From Cryomorphaceae bacterium (GTDB lineage Bacteria > Bacteroidota > Bacteroidia > Flavobacteriales > UBA7312): 10,470 nt of DNA. This document shows positions 6,862 through 10,470 of this stretch, piece after piece. The position numbers were made by a program, and so were the translations under genes. The notes beneath the pieces were generated by a model. The model had not been told where the DNA came from. It was given only the letters and a program-made list of their open reading frames with translations, and did no database searches. Location: NCBI GenBank assembly GCA_018608925.1, contig JABAYQ010000147.1, forward strand, positions 1 to 10,470, written 5' to 3'. Position 1 is the stretch's first letter. Every line of letters starts with the position of its first letter.

Positions 6862-7784
6862 TAAAACCAAATTTTTTTATTGTAGGGGCTCCAAAATCAG
6901 GAACCACATCTTTGTTTCATTATCTTGAGCAGCATCCAGAGATTTTTATTCCGTCTATAAAAGAACCAAGGTATTTTATAGCTGATCATATTTTACAGAC
7001 TAACGACCAAGATCCGATTAAAGAGTATCTGCTTCGTACCTCTACTATAGAAAAAAGCGAATATTTAAACTTATATAAAGATAAATCTCAAAAGGTTTTA
7101 GGGGATGCTAGCATACAGTATTTATATCACCACAAAGAGGTGATTCCTAAAATGAGAGAGATGATTGCTCCAGATGTTAAAATTCTGATTATGCTTCGCA
7201 ATCCTGTAGCAAGAGCATTTTCTAACTATTCTCATAATACGTCTTCTTATGAAGACAATAATTTTAAAGATGCATTAAGTTTAGAAGATGCAAGAATCAA
7301 AAACAGATTTAATTCTTTTTGGCATTATAAATCGATGAGCTTATACAGCAAGCAGGTGGAAGCTTTTGTTAATGAGTTTAAAAATGTAAAAATTGTTTTC
7401 TTTGAAGATTTCATTAAGGATATTGACGGTACCGTTTCCGAAATTTATAAATTTTTGGAAGTAGATAGCAGCTTTAAAGCATCGAGCTATTTGGTCAATA
7501 AAAAAAACACAGGCAGTCCTAAAAGCAAATGGTTCAAATCTATTTTTTCGTCCATTAAAAAGTGGGCGCTTTTAAAGAAAATAACCAATAACATTTTGGG
7601 CAAGGATAAGGTCAGATTGTTAAATGAACTAATTGATAGGGCAAATTTAAGTAATAAGAAAGTTATCTTAGACCCAGAAATTAAAAAGGAGTTGCAAGAC
7701 TTTTTTAATGAGGATATAGTGGCGCTCGAAAAATTGATTGCTAGAAAATCTAATTGGATAAACAAGTATGGAAGAAATAATTAA
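6858..7784 (+). CDS. PAPS-dependent sulfotransferase domain protein
   Basis: Transfers a sulfuryl group from PAPS to an acceptor, probably a carbohydrate given the neighbours. The 308 residues begin with the PAPS-binding strand-loop-helix FFIVGAPKSGTTSLFHYL (6-23), where PKSGTTS (12-18) is the 5'-phosphosulfate loop. The conserved KEPRYF (35-40) follows. The 3'-phosphate-binding segment is MLRNPVARAFSNY (112-124), with R114 and S122 in the usual places. The arrangement resembles heparan-sulfate N-deacetylase/sulfotransferase-like bacterial enzymes. No signal peptide or membrane segment is seen, so it should act in the cytoplasm, where PAPS is made, presumably on the lipid-linked repeat or its precursor before flipping. 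It starts within the wzx stop (ATGA), and its last 17 bases overlap the next gene. The acceptor and position sulfated are unknown. Confidence 0.93.
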   Translation: MIKPNFFIVGAPKSGTTSLFHYLEQHPEIFIPSIKEPRYFIADHILQTNDQDPIKEYLLRTSTIEKSEYLNLYKDKSQKVLGDASIQYLYHHKEVIPKMREMIAPDVKILIMLRNPVARAFSNYSHNTSSYEDNNFKDALSLEDARIKNRFNSFWHYKSMSLYSKQVEAFVNEFKNVKIVFFEDFIKDIDGTVSEIYKFLEVDSSFKASSYLVNKKNTGSPKSKWFKSIFSSIKKWALLKKITNNILGKDKVRLLNELIDRANLSNKKVILDPEIKKELQDFFNEDIVALEKLIARKSNWINKYGRNN

Positions 7785-8346
7785 GTATCACGTTAAAATT
7801 AAGAACAAGTTAAATTCTCTACTTTTTAGTTTTACTTTAAAAAAGATGGGTAAAAAGTCTACTTTATGCTATCCTTTTAGTGTCGATAACGGAAAAAATA
7901 TTGAGATAGGAAGTAATGTTTATATTAGGTCTAACGCTTGGTTTATTTCGATTTCATCAAGCCTTAAAGACACTTGTTTAGCAATTGGAAACGATACTTA
8001 TATAGGTCGTAACGCACATTTCGTTGCTATAAAAAATGTTAAGATTGGCAGCAATGTTTTAATTGCTGATAATGTTTATATTTCTGATAATATCCATCAG
8101 TATAATGATGTTGAGAGGCCTATTAAAAAACAGGCGGTAAGCTTTAAGGGGCCCGTTTCTATAGGCGAGCATAGTTGGTTGGGAGAAAATGTTTGCGTGG
8201 TTGCCTGCTCGGTTGGCAAGCATAGTGTTGTTGGAGCTAACTCGGTTGTTACTTCTGATATCCCAGATTATTCGATTGCTGTTGGTTCTCCAGCTAAAGT
8301 GATAAAGCAATACGATTTTGAAACGAAAAAATGGTTAAAGGTTTAA
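7768..8346 (+). CDS. Acyltransferase with left-handed beta-helix (hexapeptide repeats)
   Basis: A 192-residue protein whose middle and end follow the hexapeptide pattern ([LIV]-G-x-x-x-x): IEIGSNVYI, LAIGNDTYIGRN, VKIGSNVLIADNVYI, VSIGEHSWLGENV, CSVGKHSVVGANSVV. It ends with the D-x-P-x-x-S-I-A-V-G-x-P-A-K-V-I signature (164-179) typical of maltose/galactoside/NodL-type O-acetyltransferases. H110, in the DNIHQYND loop, is the likely catalytic His. The probable job is O-acetylation of the same glycan the sulfotransferase acts on, using acetyl-CoA; the acyl donor and acceptor are inferred from the family. The ATG lies 17 bases inside the preceding gene, so the two are likely coupled. The N-terminal 35 residues lack repeats and are mixed basic/hydrophobic. 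Confidence 0.88.
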   Translation: MEEIIKYHVKIKNKLNSLLFSFTLKKMGKKSTLCYPFSVDNGKNIEIGSNVYIRSNAWFISISSSLKDTCLAIGNDTYIGRNAHFVAIKNVKIGSNVLIADNVYISDNIHQYNDVERPIKKQAVSFKGPVSIGEHSWLGENVCVVACSVGKHSVVGANSVVTSDIPDYSIAVGSPAKVIKQYDFETKKWLKV

Positions 8347-8350
8347 AAAT

Positions 8351-8458
8351 ATGAATAAAACTCTACTAAATAAGTATGTGGAAATTTTTTCTGTTTTTTT
8401 ACTACTGCTAAGTGGTGGAAGCGTTCCTTTCTTGCTTTATAGAAAGGAATTATTTTAA
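8351..8458 (+). pseudogene. Probable displaced N-terminus of the wzy-like polymerase (frameshifted segment)
   Basis: Four bases after the acyltransferase stop, an ATG opens a 35-codon frame that starts MNKTLLNKYVEIFSV and continues through a leucine-rich membrane segment to SGGSVPFLLYRKELF, then TAA at 8456. This looks like the normal first transmembrane helix of a Bacteroidota O-antigen polymerase. The frame used by the large downstream open frame differs by one base, and skipping one T in the TTTT at 8453-8456 joins them smoothly (…RKELF–KELRQLVF…). It is therefore read as the true start of the next gene rather than an independent peptide. Whether the shift is a mutation, a sequencing error or programmed +1 slippage cannot be settled here. 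Confidence 0.6.
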
Positions 8459-9434
8459 AGAGCTTCGCCAGCTTGTATTTGTACTAGTTTCTATTACTCT
8501 TTTTTTGCTAATTAATTATTTGTTTGCTATTTCTGAGCAGTCCATCCAAAAAGTGTTAGCCAATTTAACAATTATGTTCTCTGCCACATTCGCAGTGATG
8601 TATTTCAATAGCACTAATAATAAAAATAAATTTACTGATTATTTATATTTCGCATTGTTAGTTGTTTTGTTCCATTCACTAACTAACTTTTTTTTATACC
8701 CTTTAATTTCAGGAAATCTATCTAGCATTAGCAATTGGCATTATGAATGCTCTTCATTTCTTAAATTATTTTTTTATAATCCACAAAAATATTCGTTTGA
8801 TGTCTTAGGCTTTACAATGGTCAGGAATCAAGGTCTGTTTTGGGAGCCTGGAGTATTACAAGTGTTTCTTAATATATTGTTGTTTTTAAGTCTATTTGTA
8901 AGGCGCTTTAAACTTAGTTTAGTTGGTTTAATTTCCTTTGCAGTTTTGTCTACTTTATCTACAACAGGTTTGCTAATTATGATCTTACAGTTTGTTATTT
9001 ATTCAACAACCGTTATAAGAAAGAACATATTGTTGTTGCCTATATTTATTGCTTTGTTGTTAGGCTTTTACACTCTTGCATCTTTAAACTTATCCGATAA
9101 GATTTTAGGAGATGGGGCAACATCCTTTCAGGTTCGATTTTTTGATTTAGTTCAGCCTGTTTTAATAGCTTTCGATCATCCTTTAACAGGAATAGGGCTT
9201 GATGACCAGCGCTATATAGAGGTGCGCAACAGAATAGATTATAACTTGTGGATTGATGGGATAAACTTTGATTCTCTTGAAAAAGGCGCAACAAACTCTA
9301 TTATGTTTTTTTTGGCAACAGCCGGTTTTCCTGCTACTATTTTTTTGCCTCTTTTATTAAAACCATTCTTTTTTATATTTGTAATATCGGGAGTAATTTA
9401 TTCACTTAATAAATTTAAATGGAAAACGTATTGA
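8412..9434 (+). CDS. wzy: Wzy-type O-antigen/exopolysaccharide polymerase, likely frameshifted near the start
   Basis: A 340-residue multi-pass membrane protein with about nine hydrophobic segments, resembling O-antigen ligase/polymerase family proteins of Bacteroidota. The best marker is the R-N-Q-GLFWEPGVLQVFLN stretch (138-154), followed by a helix containing STLSTTGLLIM (180-190). A polar loop with HPLTGIGLDD (256-265) leads to a late Asn-Ser-containing helix (N295-S296). Such proteins polymerise repeat units delivered by Wzx on the periplasmic face. The only in-frame starts before residue 55 are GTG codons at 8412 and 8415, and the first 15 residues do not look like a natural N-terminus. 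The intact gene probably began at 8351 in another frame, giving about 360 residues. The last 16 bases overlap the epimerase gene. The C-terminus looks short for the family. Confidence 0.78.
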   Translation: MVEAFLSCFIERNYFKELRQLVFVLVSITLFLLINYLFAISEQSIQKVLANLTIMFSATFAVMYFNSTNNKNKFTDYLYFALLVVLFHSLTNFFLYPLISGNLSSISNWHYECSSFLKLFFYNPQKYSFDVLGFTMVRNQGLFWEPGVLQVFLNILLFLSLFVRRFKLSLVGLISFAVLSTLSTTGLLIMILQFVIYSTTVIRKNILLLPIFIALLLGFYTLASLNLSDKILGDGATSFQVRFFDLVQPVLIAFDHPLTGIGLDDQRYIEVRNRIDYNLWIDGINFDSLEKGATNSIMFFLATAGFPATIFLPLLLKPFFFIFVISGVIYSLNKFKWKTY

Positions 9435-10470
9435 TTACTGGTGGGGCTGGATTTATTGGTTCTAAACTCACTCTTTCTCTTATAGAAAAAGGACATAAGG
9501 TTACTGTATTGGATAACTTATCCCCTCAGATACATGGTGAGGACGTAAATTTATCCCCTCTTTATAAATCAATTAAAGACAAGGTTAATTTTATACATGG
9601 TGATGTCCGCAATCTTTCAGATTGGAAAAAAGCAATTGTAAATCAGCACATTATTGTGCATTTAGCAGCTGAAACAGGAACGGGTCAGTCTATGTATGAA
9701 ATCAGTAAATATGTGGAAGTAAATATTTCCGGAACCTCTCATTTGTTAGATTACATGGCTAACGAGCCTCATCAAATTAAAAAAGTAGTAGTTGCGTCTT
9801 CTCGTGCAATTTATGGAGAAGGAAAATACCAATGTGAAGCACATGGCATCGTATTTCCTGAAACAAGAAATGAAAAAGATATGGAAAGCGGACAATTCGA
9901 GCCAACTTGTACTAGTTGTTCAAAGATTGTAAGTTTAGTAGCTACCGATGAAGAGTCCAAGATTAATCCTTGTTCTATTTATGGAATTACTAAGTATAAT
10001 CAAGAGCAAATGGTTCTTGTTGCATGTAAAAGCTTAGGCATTGATGCGTGCGCTTTGCGATTTCAAAATGTTTACGGTCCGGGCCAATCTTTATCTAATC
10101 CTTACACTGGCATTTTATCTATTTTCTCCACAAGAATACTCAATAATAATCCTATTAATATTTTTGAAGACGGACTAGAATCTAGAGATTTCGTCTATAT
10201 CTACGATGTTGTCGATGCTACCATTTTAGCAATGTTTAATACTAATGCTAACGACACTTCTTTTAATATTGGATCAGGAAAGTCTACTGACGTAAATACT
10301 GTAGCCAAATTGCTTAAAGGCGCCTATAATTCTGATATAGATATAAAGGTTTCAGGAGATTTTAGAGTGGGGGATATCAGGCATAATAAAGCGGATATTT
10401 ATAAAGCGAAAAGGGTGTTGAACTTCGAGCCTAAAATAATGTTCGAACAAGGCATTAAACTTTTTACAAC
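9419..10470 (+). CDS. NAD-dependent nucleotide-sugar epimerase/dehydratase, dTDP-L-rhamnose 4-epimerase-like (partial, 3' end missing)
   Basis: An open frame from ATG 9419 to the window edge (350 codons, no stop) encodes an extended short-chain dehydrogenase. It has the NAD-binding loop GGAGFIG (8-14), LDNLSPQIHG (31-40), HLAAETGTGQSMYE (81-94), the catalytic Ser region VASSRAIYG (125-133), and Y188-x-x-x-K192. The sugar-binding half contains RFQNVYGPGQSLSNPYTG (214-231) and IFEDGLESRDFVYI (248-261). GDIRHNKADI (318-327) lies near the end. The combination of SPQIHG, an inserted Cys-containing loop (about 137-178) and SNPYTG resembles proteins annotated as dTDP-L-rhamnose 4-epimerases (WbiB type), but the sugar cannot be fixed from sequence. 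It probably supplies a nucleotide sugar to the polysaccharide. The start overlaps wzy by 16 bases. Only a few residues should be missing. Confidence 0.87.
   Translation, partial: MENVLITGGAGFIGSKLTLSLIEKGHKVTVLDNLSPQIHGEDVNLSPLYKSIKDKVNFIHGDVRNLSDWKKAIVNQHIIVHLAAETGTGQSMYEISKYVEVNISGTSHLLDYMANEPHQIKKVVVASSRAIYGEGKYQCEAHGIVFPETRNEKDMESGQFEPTCTSCSKIVSLVATDEESKINPCSIYGITKYNQEQMVLVACKSLGIDACALRFQNVYGPGQSLSNPYTGILSIFSTRILNNNPINIFEDGLESRDFVYIYDVVDATILAMFNTNANDTSFNIGSGKSTDVNTVAKLLKGAYNSDIDIKVSGDFRVGDIRHNKADIYKAKRVLNFEPKIMFEQGIKLFT

Noticed and set aside
8059..8310. Minus-strand open frame opposite the acyltransferase
   Set aside because: It is a shadow of the hexapeptide-repeat gene. The opposite strand shows clear I-G-x repeats and the expected C-terminal signature, while this frame shows no recognisable pattern.
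9046..9294. Minus-strand open frame opposite the polymerase gene
   Set aside because: No domain pattern, no upstream signal and full overlap with a conserved membrane-protein frame.

Overview
The window looks like a stretch of a Bacteroidota chromosome, most likely a Flavobacteriales-like, probably marine, bacterium. The evidence is low GC with strong A/T preference at third codon positions, a gcvH–vanZ–tonB gene order, a polyproline/acidic TonB of the kind common in that phylum, CysN and CysD of the lengths usual there, and candidate promoter -7 boxes of the TAnnTTTG type. The genus cannot be fixed from the sequence alone.

Layout. (1) Bases 1-1153, plus strand: the last 25 codons of gcvH, a VanZ-family membrane protein and a TonB-family energy transducer. 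(2) 1155-1186: a perfect A-tract/T-tract hairpin that can terminate transcription from both sides. (3) 1185-3972, minus strand: cysC–cysD–cysN, the complete set for making APS and then PAPS from sulfate. (4) 3973-4061: a short divergent intergenic region. (5) 4062 to the window end, plus strand: deoC, cysQ, a Wzx-type flippase, a PAPS-dependent sulfotransferase, a hexapeptide-repeat acyltransferase, a Wzy-type polymerase with a probable frameshift near its start, and an NAD-dependent sugar epimerase that runs off the end. All but one of the plus-strand junctions from deoC onward overlap; the exception has a 4-base gap. This suggests one long, translationally coupled operon.

How the genes fit together. 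CysD/CysN adenylate sulfate to APS, CysC phosphorylates APS to PAPS, the sulfotransferase moves the sulfuryl group to an acceptor (probably a sugar) and releases PAP, and CysQ removes the inhibitory PAP. The flippase, polymerase, acetyltransferase-like enzyme and nucleotide-sugar epimerase are typical of Wzx/Wzy-dependent polysaccharide assembly. The parsimonious reading is a locus for a sulfated and O-acetylated surface polysaccharide (capsule, exopolysaccharide or O-antigen) with its own sulfate-activation supply. No assimilatory PAPS reductase or sulfite reductase gene is visible here, which fits the sulfation role but does not prove it. No RNA genes, CRISPR arrays, insertion sequences or phage genes were seen, and no gene-free stretch exceeds 100 bases.
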